Below are positions 28,646 to 36,910 of a stretch of DNA of 59,711 nt, one piece after another. The notes beneath the pieces were generated by a model that saw only the letters and a list, made by a program, of their open reading frames with translations, was not told where the DNA came from and made no database searches. Position 1 is the stretch's first letter. Each line of letters starts with the position of its first letter. The stretch is from assembly GCA_900753715.1 (NCBI GenBank), contig CAAEAE010000095.1:1-59711 (forward strand), written 5' to 3'. This DNA comes from an uncultured Roseburia sp. Lineage in GTDB: Bacteria; Bacillota_A; Clostridia; Lachnospirales; Lachnospiraceae. The translations under genes and the position numbers were made by a program.

Positions 28646-29779
28646 TTAGGAAATTCTTAAGGTTTTATTTAGATTAGAACCCATTTTTTCACGTCTGGTC
28701 TTCTGCACGCTGCTCCACAAAAGACGCATGGCGCGTCCAAACAGCTTCTGTGTCTGTTCCGGAAGCCGGCTCTTTGCGCGCAGCAGCTCCTGAATCTTTT
28801 TCCAGGTACTGTGATAAAAATCGTCCACTGTATGAATATCTGCCTCTTCAAGCATTTCAAATACGGTCTGCACAATCTGTTCCCGCTCTTCTTCTGTCAG
28901 CTGATAAAGCCAGTTTTTCAATGTTTCATCGAGAAGAATGCTCTGGACTGCAACTCCCTTTACATGGACAAACGAAGTTCCAAGCACCTCCCAGGACATT
29001 GCGTCATGCTGCTGGATGAAGCTCTGACTGCTTTTTACCACCTCGAATGTCTCCTGGTGTTCTAACAGCATTCCCACGACGGAAGACTCCGGCAAAATCG
29101 TGGTGATTCGCGGAAGCATCTTCTGATATTCGCTGCTTTCCACCATCTCCGTCTTAAATCCCGGTCCGTCGTTACTGTAGACATGAACAATCTTTTCCTG
29201 TATCTGCGGATTACACTTAACAGAAGCATACACGGAGAGATTTCCTCCTTTAGAATGCCCGCCGACGCGTATAACCGTATCCTGCTCTGTCACCGTACGG
29301 TTCAGATAGGAAACCGCCTTTAACTGTCCCGGCGTTTCTGCTAAAAATCCCATATTAAAATTTTCACGCCAGCCGACAATCGTATTGTCCGTTCCGCTAA
29401 ACGCAATATAAATGCTTTCATCTTCCATGGTCACTTTCACGACCGAAAACTGAGACTGCTCCTCATCACTGATATCATTGACGTATTTTGAGAGCCGGAT
29501 TTTTTCAAATCTGCGGGTGCGTGCCATCTCACGCATTAAAAACGGTGCACTCTTTGTCATGGAAACTTTCTCTAAAATTTCTTCTTCCGTATGTTTTTCC
29601 CAGAATATCCGCGAGGCCTCCAAAAGGCTTATTTCTTCTTCACTGTCCTCTCCCGGAACAACTCCTTCAAAATCTACATACACAAGCTGTGACAAAATCA
29701 GGTTATCCACCTCATTAAAAGGTGCCGCCTGGATGGATAAATCGCCCCTCCATTCCAGATAATCCAATACATTTGCCAT
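28646..29779 (-). CDS. Mbeg1-like/DUF2974 alpha/beta hydrolase
   Basis: A 377-residue protein of the DUF2974 (Mbeg1-like) family with a lipase-type fold. The nucleophile motif is GHSKGG (GxSxG, near residue 175), and an oxyanion-region strand reads IYIAFSGTDNT. Family members are widespread in Firmicutes and their substrates are unknown. It has no signal peptide, so it acts in the cytoplasm or at the membrane face. It follows the Cof-type gene by 12 bases. Confidence 0.82.
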   Translation of the reverse strand: MANVLDYLEWRGDLSIQAAPFNEVDNLILSQLVYVDFEGVVPGEDSEEEISLLEASRIFWEKHTEEEILEKVSMTKSAPFLMREMARTRRFEKIRLSKYVNDISDEEQSQFSVVKVTMEDESIYIAFSGTDNTIVGWRENFNMGFLAETPGQLKAVSYLNRTVTEQDTVIRVGGHSKGGNLSVYASVKCNPQIQEKIVHVYSNDGPGFKTEMVESSEYQKMLPRITTILPESSVVGMLLEHQETFEVVKSSQSFIQQHDAMSWEVLGTSFVHVKGVAVQSILLDETLKNWLYQLTEEEREQIVQTVFEMLEEADIHTVDDFYHSTWKKIQELLRAKSRLPEQTQKLFGRAMRLLWSSVQKTRREKMGSNLNKTLRIS

Positions 29780-29791
29780 TCTTTCTCCTCC

Positions 29792-30571
29792 CTAAATCAG
29801 TCCATAATGTGCCAGTCCGTTTTGAATTCCATCCTCCCACAGCGCATCCGTGATATATCCGGCGCTTTCCTTTGCCTCCTTTGTTCCGTTTCCCATCGCA
29901 ATTCCGTGCGCTACATAGCGAAGCATTTCCAAATCGTTTGCACTGTCGCCGAACGCATAGGTATTTTCAAGCGGAATATCAAGAATTTCACATACTTTTT
30001 CAATCCCGGTTGCCTTCGAATACCCGGATGGAATAATTTCTACGACCTCTTCTTCATGATAAATTCCGGTAAATTCTTCTCCAAGTTCTAAAAGCAGCTG
30101 CTCCATCATTTCTTTTTTCGCCGCAATACTTAACTTATTGATTACAATTTCGTTATTTCCGTGAATTGGTTTTAAAAATTCTCCGAGCTCTCTTCTAAGA
30201 TAAATGACATACGGGTCATCTTCAAAGCTGTCCTCATCCACATATATGTACTGTGGTCCCTCAAGTACGGCAAGGATTCCATGCTCATCAAGCACATTTA
30301 AAATGTGTGCCACCTGTTCCTTTGAGAGAAGTTTCTCAAAAATCGTTTCTTTATGAAAATCAATATGTGTCCCACATGCTGCCACAACACCGTCGAATCC
30401 AAGTTCTAAAAGTCGTGGACTGCGAATGTTCGAGCGGCTTCTTCCACTGCACAAAAACGCATAATGTCCGTTTTCCCGAAGACGCTTTAACGCTTCTTTC
30501 GTGCTCTGCGGAATCTGCATCTTTTCATCCCAGAGTGTACCGTCTATATCAAAAAATACTGCTTTTCTCAT
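29792..30571 (-). CDS. Cof-type HAD-IIB phosphatase
   Basis: A 259-residue HAD-IIB hydrolase. Motif I is FDIDGTLW (Asp8, Asp10), motif II CSGRSRSN, and motif IV AFGDSANDLEML. The C2 cap sits between motifs II and III. Family enzymes dephosphorylate sugar phosphates or FMN-like compounds; the substrate is not predictable. It is co-transcribed with the DUF2974 gene. Confidence 0.9.
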   Translation of the reverse strand: MRKAVFFDIDGTLWDEKMQIPQSTKEALKRLRENGHYAFLCSGRSRSNIRSPRLLELGFDGVVAACGTHIDFHKETIFEKLLSKEQVAHILNVLDEHGILAVLEGPQYIYVDEDSFEDDPYVIYLRRELGEFLKPIHGNNEIVINKLSIAAKKEMMEQLLLELGEEFTGIYHEEEVVEIIPSGYSKATGIEKVCEILDIPLENTYAFGDSANDLEMLRYVAHGIAMGNGTKEAKESAGYITDALWEDGIQNGLAHYGLI

Positions 30572-30631
30572 CGCCTTTTTCTCCTTTTCCTTTCTATGTT
30601 CTCATAAACTGTAAAGAAGCGCAAGCAAAAA

Positions 30632-30662
30632 CCCCCGCAGACTGTCAAAAAGTCTGCGGGGG
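30632..30662 (-). terminator. Hydrogenase terminator
   Basis: A GC-rich 12-bp stem, CCCCCGCAGACT (30632-30643) with AGTCTGCGGGGG (30651-30662), is followed by T5 on the minus strand. Confidence 0.92.
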
Positions 30663-30687
30663 CTCTATCTCTATTCACGATATACAC

Positions 30688-32136
30688 TTAATCACGATGC
30701 ATTGAGAAGCTGTCCATCTCGTATTTTGCAATATTCTCGTGGATTCCACGGCTATCAGCCTGTGCAATCAGCGCATCACGGGACTTCTTGCTGGAAATCT
30801 GGTCACAGAATGCGCTCGGTCCGCCGACACATCCGCCTTCACATGCCATTCCTTCGATGAAGTCTTCCGGGAGTCTTCCTGCCTTTAATAAAAGCAGTGC
30901 TTTCTTACACTCTGCTGCCCCGTTTGCCTTGCATACAGTTGCCTCAATGTTTTCATCTGACTCTTTCAAGCTCTGCAATACTGCTGCTGTTACACCGCCG
31001 GATTTTGCAAATTCTTTTCCGTATACGGAAGATTCCTGATAATCATTGGTATCCGGCTCTAATGTGACACTCTTTGCCTTCATCATTGCGCGGATTTCAC
31101 TGTAAGTCAGTACGTAATCTGCATTTCCTTCAATCTTCTGATCCTGTACTTCGGATTTCTTTGCAATACATGGTCCGATAAATACAGTCACTGCACCCGG
31201 ATCTTTTGCTTTAATCATACGGGATACTGCACACATCGGAGAAATCGTTGTGGAAATTGCATCACTTAACTCCGGATAATGTTTTCTCACCATATTGACA
31301 AATCCAGGACAGCAGGAAGTTACTTTCTTCTTTCCTTCCTTATAAGCCTCAGCCCACTCCTCTGCCTCATAAGCAGCGGTCATGTCTCCGCCGAGTCCAA
31401 CCTCAACGAGATCTGTAAAGCCAACCTCTTTCATAGCTTTCTTCCAGCTGTTCATTGTGATATCTGCACCAAACTGTCCCTCTGTTGCCGGTGCTACCAT
31501 TGCATACACATGCTTTCCTTCTCTGATTGCATTGATAATGCTTACCATATAGGTCTTAGATGCGATTGCACCAAACGGACAGCTATGGATACATTTTCCG
31601 CAACGGATACATTTCTTCTCGTCAATTACGGAAATGCCATGCTCGTCATATGTAATTGCATTGACCGGACAACTGAATTTACACGGTCTCTTTAAATGTG
31701 CAATTGCATTATACGGACATGCCTGTGCACACTTGCCACACTCTTTACATTTGGAAGCATCAATATGGGAACGAAGACGTCCCGGCTCAATTGCACCAAA
31801 TTTGCAGGCATTGATACATGCCTTTCCCAGACAGTTCTGGCAGTTCTCCGTAACAGTATAACTGGAAATCGGGCAGTCCTCACAGGCAGAGCTGATAACC
31901 TGGATAACATTTCCATCATCTACCGGTCCCGGTGCCTTTCCTTCAGCCAGTCTGACTCTCTGTCGAATAATCTCTCTTTCCTTGTAAATGCAGCAGCGGA
32001 ACTGCGGTGTCGGTCCCGGAATCAGTTCAAACGCGATCTGGTCTCTTTTCTCCTCTAACTCACCTGCAAAGGCAAGCTTTGCAACCTCATACAGCACGTC
32101 GTGTTTGATCTTAATCACATTTTCATCAGCGTACAT
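30688..32136 (-). CDS. Stand-alone [FeFe] hydrogenase (group B-like)
   Basis: A 482-residue iron hydrogenase that makes or oxidises H2, presumably with ferredoxin. The N-terminal half carries clustered cysteines, including CxxCxxxC-type ferredoxin motifs at about 130-140 and 176-186. The H-cluster motifs are TSCCPG (273-278), GPCIAKKSE (321-329) and GMACEGGC (429-436). The small size, the lack of NADH-binding partners and the variant first motif fit group B monomers. No hydEFG maturases are in the window. A Rex-like operator overlaps its promoter. Confidence 0.88.
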   Translation of the reverse strand: MYADENVIKIKHDVLYEVAKLAFAGELEEKRDQIAFELIPGPTPQFRCCIYKEREIIRQRVRLAEGKAPGPVDDGNVIQVISSACEDCPISSYTVTENCQNCLGKACINACKFGAIEPGRLRSHIDASKCKECGKCAQACPYNAIAHLKRPCKFSCPVNAITYDEHGISVIDEKKCIRCGKCIHSCPFGAIASKTYMVSIINAIREGKHVYAMVAPATEGQFGADITMNSWKKAMKEVGFTDLVEVGLGGDMTAAYEAEEWAEAYKEGKKKVTSCCPGFVNMVRKHYPELSDAISTTISPMCAVSRMIKAKDPGAVTVFIGPCIAKKSEVQDQKIEGNADYVLTYSEIRAMMKAKSVTLEPDTNDYQESSVYGKEFAKSGGVTAAVLQSLKESDENIEATVCKANGAAECKKALLLLKAGRLPEDFIEGMACEGGCVGGPSAFCDQISSKKSRDALIAQADSRGIHENIAKYEMDSFSMHRD

Positions 32137-32162
32137 CGTGTTTTACCTCGCTCATCTCTAAC

Positions 32163-32180
32163 TTGTTAATTTTTTAACCA
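32163..32180 (-). promoter_or_regulatory. Rex-like operator at the hydrogenase promoter
   Basis: The plus-strand reading is TTGTTAA-TTTT-TTAACCA. It matches the Rex consensus TTGTTAA-N4-TTAACAA at 13 of 14 defined positions. It sits about where transcription starts, so Rex binding would repress when NADH is low. Confidence 0.75.
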
Positions 32181-32188
32181 TCTTTGAC

Positions 32189-32216
32189 ATTATATATGAT
32201 TTGTAGGGAATTGCAA
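32189..32216 (-). promoter_or_regulatory. Hydrogenase promoter
   Basis: The minus strand has TTGCAA (32211-32216), 16 bases, TATAAT (32189-32194). The Rex-like site follows immediately. Confidence 0.75.
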
Positions 32217-32235
32217 GTAGTTTGCATGTATTTCT

Positions 32236-32796
32236 TTATGAACACACGCTGTTTTTCCAGAAATCCACCGGCTCATAGTCCTGAAGCTTTGCTAAAAATC
32301 CCATCTGCTGTAATTTTTCCTGAATCAGATTCAGAATTTCTTCACTTTCCGCCCGCACCGTATGATAATGATAGCCGGAGGTCACATTTTTAAGCAGACT
32401 TGATTTGCCGCTTTTGATTTCCTCCATATATCGTTCAATATCCATCCGGGATTTGAGGTTCATATCCGCCCGGAGCACTCCGTAAACCTTGTGGTACACA
32501 AACACATCCACGACTTTGCCGCCCATGTCTATTATCATGGTCAGTTCCTTCCTTGCATCCTCATCGGAATGAACAACCTTAAAAATGCGTTCCGCTTCTT
32601 TTTGCGCTCCCTGCTGTAACAGATAACCCCGGTTCGTTGAAATGATATCACAACCGTTTGCGCGTAAAAGTGCCATATCCTGTACAATGACCTGACGGCT
32701 CACTGCAAACTGTTTTGCGAAAGCCAGACCGGAAACGGGTTTGTTCGTCTTTTGTAAAGCTGCAATAATTTCTTTTCTCCTGTCCTCTCCTGTCAT
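32236..32796 (-). CDS. niaR: NiaR niacin-responsive repressor (HTH-3H)
   Basis: A 186-residue repressor of NAD synthesis and niacin uptake. The N-terminal winged HTH (SGLAFAKQFAVSRQVIVQD) is followed by a 3H domain with its conserved histidines: His in FKVVHSDE, and His-x-His in SGYHYHTVRAES. Niacin is the known co-repressor of the family. Its place after nadB-nadC fits an autoregulated NAD operon. It starts 41 bases after nadC ends. Confidence 0.9.
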   Translation of the reverse strand: MTGEDRRKEIIAALQKTNKPVSGLAFAKQFAVSRQVIVQDMALLRANGCDIISTNRGYLLQQGAQKEAERIFKVVHSDEDARKELTMIIDMGGKVVDVFVYHKVYGVLRADMNLKSRMDIERYMEEIKSGKSSLLKNVTSGYHYHTVRAESEEILNLIQEKLQQMGFLAKLQDYEPVDFWKNSVCS

Positions 32797-32837
32797 TTGT
32801 CCCCATGCCTTTCTTTCAAATCAAGAATGATTCTGTT

Positions 32838-33692
32838 TTAGACCGCGTGCAGATGCTTTAACGATAAATCAAGGATTGGTGCGGAATGGGTCAGTGCCCC
32901 GCTTGAGATATAATCGACGCCTAAATCCACCAGACGTTTAATATTTTCTCTGGTCACATTGCCGGAGACCTCGACTTCTGCTCTTCCTGCGATGATGCGC
33001 ATTGCCTCCTCCATATCCTCGTGGCTCATGTTGTCTAACATGATAATGTCGGCGCCTGCCTCCACCGCTTCTTTGACCATCGCAAGCGTTTCTACCTCAA
33101 CCTCAATCTTGCGGACAAACGGTGCATATTCTTTTGCCATTGTGATGGCTTCTTTTACGCCGCCCGCTGCCCCGATGTGATTATCCTTTAACAAAACACC
33201 GTCTGACAAATTATAGCGATGGTTGTTGCCGCCTCCGACGCGGACCGCATATTTTTCAAAGATACGGTTGTTCGGGCTGGTCTTTCTGGTATCGAGAAGC
33301 TTCGTCTTGCTTCCTGCAAGAAGCGCTGCAACTGAATGGGTGTAGGTTGCAATTCCGCTCATCCGCTGCAAATAGTTTAAAGCGGTACGCTCGCCACACA
33401 AAAGGGTCCGGATATCGCCGTGCACCTTTCCGATAAGCTGTCCGTTTTTGACCTCATCTCCGTCTGTCACATAAAACTCTGCTGTCACTTTCTCATCTAA
33501 TAAGGTAAAAGTTTTCTCAAACACCTGAAGTCCGCAGATAATTCCGTCTTCCTTACAGATTAAATCCACTTCTCCTTCTACGGCTTCCTTCATTACACAG
33601 TTTGCGGATACATCCTCACTGCTGATATCTTCTTTTAATGCGGATAAAATTAACGGCTCCACATTTAATTTCATTGTCACTGGATCGTACAT
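32838..33692 (-). CDS. nadC: Nicotinate-nucleotide pyrophosphorylase (quinolinate phosphoribosyltransferase)
   Basis: NadC converts quinolinate and PRPP to nicotinate mononucleotide. The 284-residue protein has the family segments GERTALNYLQRMSGIAT, KLLDTRKTSPNNRIFEKYAVRVGGGNNHRYNLSDGVLLKDNH (landmark, the substrate-binding block) and the C-terminal barrel EVSGNVTRENI and DYISSGALTHSA. It lies 27 bases after nadB. Confidence 0.96.
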   Translation of the reverse strand: MYDPVTMKLNVEPLILSALKEDISSEDVSANCVMKEAVEGEVDLICKEDGIICGLQVFEKTFTLLDEKVTAEFYVTDGDEVKNGQLIGKVHGDIRTLLCGERTALNYLQRMSGIATYTHSVAALLAGSKTKLLDTRKTSPNNRIFEKYAVRVGGGNNHRYNLSDGVLLKDNHIGAAGGVKEAITMAKEYAPFVRKIEVEVETLAMVKEAVEAGADIIMLDNMSHEDMEEAMRIIAGRAEVEVSGNVTRENIKRLVDLGVDYISSGALTHSAPILDLSLKHLHAV

Positions 33693-33719
33693 CGTTTTTC
33701 CTCTTTTCTTTTTCTTAAA

Positions 33720-35051
33720 TTATGCACTGCGTTCTTTCTTCGTCTGCTCGTTCTGGCGCTTTTCCTCTTCCCTTGCGCGTTCGATTTCGGCACGGACAAG
33801 AGACGCATACTCCTCGGAAATTGCTTCCTCATCCTCATATGCTCTTAAATTCGTCTCTGCAAAAACTTCCTCGTCTTTTTGAACCATCGGGTACTGAAGC
33901 TCCATGTCTTTTGCCGCACGTTTGGCAAACACAAGGCTTTCAAGCAGTGAATTGCTGGCAAGGCGGTTTCTTCCGTGAACGCCGTTGCATGCGGTCTCCC
34001 CGACTGCATACAGCCGTTCCATGGAAGTGCGGCTTCTGTGGTTGACCTTGATGCCGCCCATAAAATAATGCTGCGCAGGCACAACCGGAATACATTCCCT
34101 TGTTACATCATATCCCATTTCCATGCAATGTGCCACAATATTTGGAAAATGATGTTCTAACTCTTCCGCCGGAATCGGCCGTAAGTCCTCCCATACAAAC
34201 TCGGTTCCGTCTTTTTGCATCTGTTCATGAATCGCATCTGTGAGCAAATCACGCGGCAGCAGTTCGTTGACGAACCGTTTCATATGTTTGTCATAGAGCT
34301 TTGCGCCCTCCCCACGGACTGATTCGGAAATCAAAAAGCTTCTGTCCTCCGGCTTCTTGGAATACAGTGTCGTCGGATGAATCTGAATATAATGGATATC
34401 CTTTAATGCCACACCGTGCTTTAATGCAATGGCAAGCGCATCTCCGGTCAGATGTTTGAAATTGGTGGAATAACGGTAAAGTCCACCGACTCCGCCGGTT
34501 GCAAGCACCGTATAATCAGCTTCCACCTTCTCAATTGTTCCGTCCTCTTTCCGGATGACTGCGCCGTAACAGATATTGTTTCTGGAAATCACATCGACAA
34601 TCATCGTATGTTCTATCAGCGTGATATTTTTTCTCTTGCGCGCCTCTGCTAACAATTTGCCGGTGATTTCTTTACCTGTAATATCCTCATGGAATAAAAT
34701 CCGTTTTCCGGAATGGGCGCCCTCTCTGGTGAACGCAAAGGAGCCGTCTTCATTTCTCGCAAACTGCACACCGTATCCGACTAAGTCCTGTACAACATCC
34801 CGGGAAGAACGAATCATAATGTCTACCGACTCCCTGTCGTTCTCGTAATGTCCCGCCCGCAGCGTATCTTCAAAGTAGCTGTCATAGTCAGCATCTTCTT
34901 TCCACATACACATTCCGCCCTGCGCAAGAAACGAGTCACTGCTCTCGGCATCGGATTTTGTGATGATTGTAATCTGCTTTTCCTCTGGCAGATGAAGGGC
35001 ACAATACAGTCCGGAGCACCCGCATCCCGCAATCAGAATATCTGTTTTCAT
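33720..35051 (-). CDS. nadB: L-aspartate oxidase
   Basis: NadB oxidises L-aspartate to iminoaspartate for quinolinate synthesis, using FAD. The ATG at 35051 follows GGGAGG and places the FAD motif GCGCSG near residue 8. Other landmarks are SFLAQGGMCMW, HPTTLYS, and GETACNGVHGRNRLASNSLLESLVFAKRAA (read in parts). At 443 residues it is shorter than the about 540-residue E. coli enzyme, chiefly at the C-terminal helical domain. The partner nadA is not in the window. The longer in-frame upstream region is not conserved. Confidence 0.94.
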   Translation of the reverse strand: MKTDILIAGCGCSGLYCALHLPEEKQITIITKSDAESSDSFLAQGGMCMWKEDADYDSYFEDTLRAGHYENDRESVDIMIRSSRDVVQDLVGYGVQFARNEDGSFAFTREGAHSGKRILFHEDITGKEITGKLLAEARKRKNITLIEHTMIVDVISRNNICYGAVIRKEDGTIEKVEADYTVLATGGVGGLYRYSTNFKHLTGDALAIALKHGVALKDIHYIQIHPTTLYSKKPEDRSFLISESVRGEGAKLYDKHMKRFVNELLPRDLLTDAIHEQMQKDGTEFVWEDLRPIPAEELEHHFPNIVAHCMEMGYDVTRECIPVVPAQHYFMGGIKVNHRSRTSMERLYAVGETACNGVHGRNRLASNSLLESLVFAKRAAKDMELQYPMVQKDEEVFAETNLRAYEDEEAISEEYASLVRAEIERAREEEKRQNEQTKKERSA

Positions 35052-35090
35052 CTCTGTTTCCTCCCTCTTCCGTAACCAAAGATATGACAC

Positions 35091-35119
35091 ATTATAGCAC
35101 TGTATTTTACATCTGACAA
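35091..35119 (-). promoter_or_regulatory. nadB operon promoter with candidate NiaR region
   Basis: The minus strand has TTGTCA (35114-35119), 17 bases, TATAAT (35091-35096). Three TGTCA-containing words occur around it (near 35083, 35115 and 35155). One or more could be the NiaR site, but I cannot match a consensus with confidence. Confidence 0.65.
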
Positions 35120-35185
35120 GACAGTTGTTGTAAAAAATGTTTACAGTTATTCGTGACATAGGTGGATAATATTTTTTAGCAAAAA

Positions 35186-35221
35186 GGAACACCCATCCGA
35201 CGGTTGTCGAATAGGTGATCC
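35186..35221 (-). terminator. Terminator of the ygbA-ABC operon
   Basis: A 16-base stem (35186-35201 with 35206-35221) is nearly perfect on the minus-strand RNA thanks to G-U pairs, with a 4-base loop and T5. It lies about 36 bases after the ABC gene stop. Confidence 0.8.
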
Positions 35222-35257
35222 TCACTTTGCATTTGTTCCTCTTGGCGGATTCACTCT

Positions 35258-36910
35258 TTAGAATTTCATCACCTCATCTGCGATTCCCATCGTGGATTTC
35301 CGGTGCGACACTAAAAGAATCGTCTTGTCCGCTTTCTGCTGTTCGAGTGCACGCAGAATCATTCCTTCGTTTAGGCTGTCGATGTTACTCGTCGGCTCAT
35401 CGAGGAAAAGGATGTCACTCTGATGCAAAAATGCACGCGCGATTCCAATCCGCTGTTTTTCTCCGCCGGAGACGGAATCTCCAAGTTCCGCAAGCATTGT
35501 CTCGTAACCGTTTGGCAATGATTCGATGAAATCATGGATGGATGCAGCCTTTGCAGCCTCCACAACCTCTTCTCTCGTCGCCTCAGGTTTTCCGATTTTG
35601 ATATTATTTTCGATGGTATCCTGAAACAGAAACGTCTCCTGCGTCACATAGGAAATCCGTTTCCGCAATGCCATCGTATTGATGTCGTTTACATCCGTAT
35701 CTCCGTATGCAATTTTTCCTGCATCTATCTCATAGAAACGCATGAAAAGTTTCAGCAGAGTTGATTTACCACAACCGCTCTTTCCGAGGATTCCATGAAT
35801 TTTCCCGCGGGCAAATACGGCGTCAAATCCATCCAGAATTTTTTTCTGCGTATCCGGATACGTAAATTCCACCTGCCTGCAGGAAATCTCTCCGTCAAGG
35901 CTGTCTGTACCGTCTGTCACCTCTTCCACAAGCGGTTCCTCCTCCAAAATATCAAGCACGCGGTTTCCACTCGCAAGCGTATGGTGCAAATTGTTGGAGA
36001 GCGAGGAAAGCGCCGCCGTCGGTCCAAAGGAGCTCATCATGGCGATGACTGCAATCATGCTCTCATAGCCCTCTATCACGCCCTGTCTGGTCAAATCTGC
36101 CGCATATAATGCCATGAAAACTCCCGCAAATAAAATGGCAGCGTCCGTCACAATCCGGGATACATTTTCACTGCGTTTTAATTTCCGGTTGACCTTCTCA
36201 AGGTTTTCGGTAAGGAATGTCATGCGCTCCATCCGCACCTTTTTTGCATCGTACTGGATAATTTCTTCAAGTCCGTAGAGGTTATCAAGCACACCGGCAT
36301 TTAACGCGCCAAAGGAATCCCGGTATTTCTTTCCGTCTGCCCCGCCGATTCTTCCGTTTACAAGCGGAATGACAAGTCCCACTAAAAGATACACCAGAAA
36401 CGCCGGAAATGCCAACAGCGGGTGAAGCGATGCAAAATATAAAATCATGAAGACAGATGTCAGTACTGCAATTGCCACCGGTGAAATCGTGTGTGCATAA
36501 AATACTTCGAGAAGCTCGATATCACTTGTGATAATCGAAATCAGATTTCCCTTCTGGCTTCCGTCAAGTTTTGCCGGGCAGAGTCTGCGCAATGCGGCAA
36601 ATACCTGATGCCTGATGCGCGCTAATAATTTAAATGCAATAAAGTGGTTGCACGCCTGTTCCGCATACCGCAAAAATCCGCGGGCAACGGCAAATACAAG
36701 CACAAGAATCATCACTGTCCGAAACGGAATCCCATCATAAATCCCCGTCACCGCAAGAAGTCCGTATCCGCCAAGCACCGTGAGAAAGGTTGCCATCAGA
36801 TTTCCGATGCAGCCCATCAAAATGGCAAGAAGCATAATCCCTAAAAGCGGTTTTATCATTCCAATCAATCCCAGCATTACCTGGAATCCACTGCGTTTTT
36901 TCTGATTCAT
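35258..36910 (-). CDS. ABC exporter half-transporter, CydC-like
   Basis: A 550-residue exporter subunit with six helices (residues about 15-310) and a C-terminal nucleotide-binding domain. Walker A is GKSGCGKST, the signature VSGGEKQR, Walker B ILFLDEPTSNID and the H-loop LVSHR. It overlaps its partner gene by four bases. The pair resembles CydDC, which exports cysteine and glutathione in E. coli. No cytochrome bd genes are nearby. Confidence 0.82.
   Translation of the reverse strand: MNQKKRSGFQVMLGLIGMIKPLLGIMLLAILMGCIGNLMATFLTVLGGYGLLAVTGIYDGIPFRTVMILVLVFAVARGFLRYAEQACNHFIAFKLLARIRHQVFAALRRLCPAKLDGSQKGNLISIITSDIELLEVFYAHTISPVAIAVLTSVFMILYFASLHPLLAFPAFLVYLLVGLVIPLVNGRIGGADGKKYRDSFGALNAGVLDNLYGLEEIIQYDAKKVRMERMTFLTENLEKVNRKLKRSENVSRIVTDAAILFAGVFMALYAADLTRQGVIEGYESMIAVIAMMSSFGPTAALSSLSNNLHHTLASGNRVLDILEEEPLVEEVTDGTDSLDGEISCRQVEFTYPDTQKKILDGFDAVFARGKIHGILGKSGCGKSTLLKLFMRFYEIDAGKIAYGDTDVNDINTMALRKRISYVTQETFLFQDTIENNIKIGKPEATREEVVEAAKAASIHDFIESLPNGYETMLAELGDSVSGGEKQRIGIARAFLHQSDILFLDEPTSNIDSLNEGMILRALEQQKADKTILLVSHRKSTMGIADEVMKF

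Noticed and set aside
30688..32136. Reading the hydrogenase as a [NiFe] enzyme matured by the nearby HypA/HypB
   Set aside because: It has the H-cluster motifs of [FeFe] enzymes (TSCCPG, GPCxxKKSE, GMACEGGC), which do not use HypA or HypB.
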